Part shown: one piece after another, positions 12,628 through 12,742 of the stretch
Numbering within the stretch: the first letter of the stretch is position 1
Layout: each line of letters starts with the position of its first letter
Source: JBLNBU01 sp050260215
GTDB taxonomy: Bacteria; Pseudomonadota; Alphaproteobacteria; Rhodospirillales; Magnetospirillaceae
Length of the DNA: 12,742 bases
Assembly: GCA_050260215.1 (NCBI GenBank)
Contig: JBLNBU010000281.1
Location: 1 to 12,742, forward strand
Reading direction: 5' to 3'
Translations under genes and position numbers: made by a program
Notes under the pieces: generated by a model
Told to the model about the DNA's origin: nothing
What the model saw: only the letters and a program-made list of their open reading frames with translations
Database searches by the model: none

Positions 12628-12742
12628 GGTCCGGACTCATTTGAGCCACCATACGAGTGCAGCGACGAGGAAGACGGCCGAGAGGAACGTGTCCGCGCGT
12701 TTGTCGTAACGGGTGGCGATCCTTCGGAAGTCCTTCAGGCGG
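12627..12742 (-). mobile_element. IS5-family insertion sequence, one end (partial)
   Basis: The 3' end of a transposase gene plus its flank, continuing beyond the window. The probable element end is GGGTCCGGACTC starting at 12627, immediately after the TA of the kinase stop. Several IS5-family groups insert at CTAG/TA-type targets, which fits CTAG at 12624-12627. The other terminal repeat is outside the window, so the exact end is inferred. Confidence 0.7.
12637..12742 (-). CDS. IS5-family transposase, C-terminal 34 residues (partial)
   Basis: Reading the minus strand into the stop at 12637-12639 gives a tail with RLKDFRRIATRYDKRADTF, then a hydrophobic LSAVFLVAALVWWLK. The FRRIATRYDK..  .NF/TFL..V.LAA...W ending is characteristic of the second half of IS5-type DDE transposases (IS427-like group), whose last catalytic Glu lies upstream, here outside the window. 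Many members are made by frameshifting between two frames; that cannot be judged from this fragment. Whether the element is intact is unknown. Confidence 0.82.
   Translation of the reverse strand, partial: RLKDFRRIATRYDKRADTFLSAVFLVAALVWWLK

Noticed and set aside
1..12742. CRISPR arrays, tRNA or rRNA genes, prophage or toxin-antitoxin modules
   Set aside because: No regularly spaced repeats, tRNA cloverleaf, rRNA signature or recognisable modules of these kinds were seen on either strand.

Overview
The window is very GC-rich and gene-dense, and reads as chromosome of an alphaproteobacterium, perhaps Rhodospirillales-like. The inference rests on a DUF1476 (ATPase inhibitor zeta-type) protein, ethylmalonyl-CoA pathway-type genes, promoter-like hexamers of the CTTGAC/CTATAT style, and dispersed GTCA...CCCGGG...TGAC palindromes of a kind common between alphaproteobacterial genes. 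The species cannot be named from the sequence. All calls come from reading motifs by eye; no database search was run.

Layout. (1) 1-415, minus: 5' half of pyridoxal kinase pdxY, leaving the window. (2) 523-2554, plus: mcl2-type malyl-CoA thioesterase/CoA ester lyase, then mesaconyl-CoA hydratase mch, both acting on C4/C5 CoA intermediates of acetyl-CoA assimilation. pdxY and mcl2 diverge from a 107 bp region whose back-to-back promoter candidates share a small palindrome. (3) 2622-3941, minus: a DUF2189 membrane protein and a short zeta-like DUF1476 protein. (4) 4113-5915, plus: lepA (EF4). (5) 6014-6271, minus: an 85-residue protein of unknown function. (6) 6404-9351, minus: a tight three-gene operon in the order DnaJ/CbpA-like co-chaperone, M48 membrane metalloprotease, HtrA/Deg periplasmic protease, i.e. 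protein quality control for cytoplasm, inner membrane and periplasm. (7) 9661-10260, plus: exported PRC-barrel protein. (8) 10261-10586: a structured intergenic stretch with an 11 bp inverted repeat, several stem-loops and a textbook intrinsic terminator. (9) 10587-12627, plus: overlapping OmpR-type response regulator and HAMP histidine kinase genes. (10) 12627-12742, minus: the 3' end of an IS5-type transposase abutting the kinase stop codon.

Four copies of one palindromic repeat lie between genes (1411-1470, 2574-2607, 3555-3614, 5938-5972). Two are a 60 bp two-hairpin form, 57/60 identical, and two are a short one-hairpin form on the opposite strand that looks like the long form lacking its first hairpin.

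Most of the window is ordinary core genome. The places most worth a second look are the 10261-10586 structured region (candidate small RNA or leader/attenuator of the two-component operon), the shared operator candidate at 442-454, the long/short repeat family, the zeta-like protein with a replaced N-terminus, the proteostasis operon, and the IS junction at the kinase stop codon. I found no convincing new defence or biosynthetic system.
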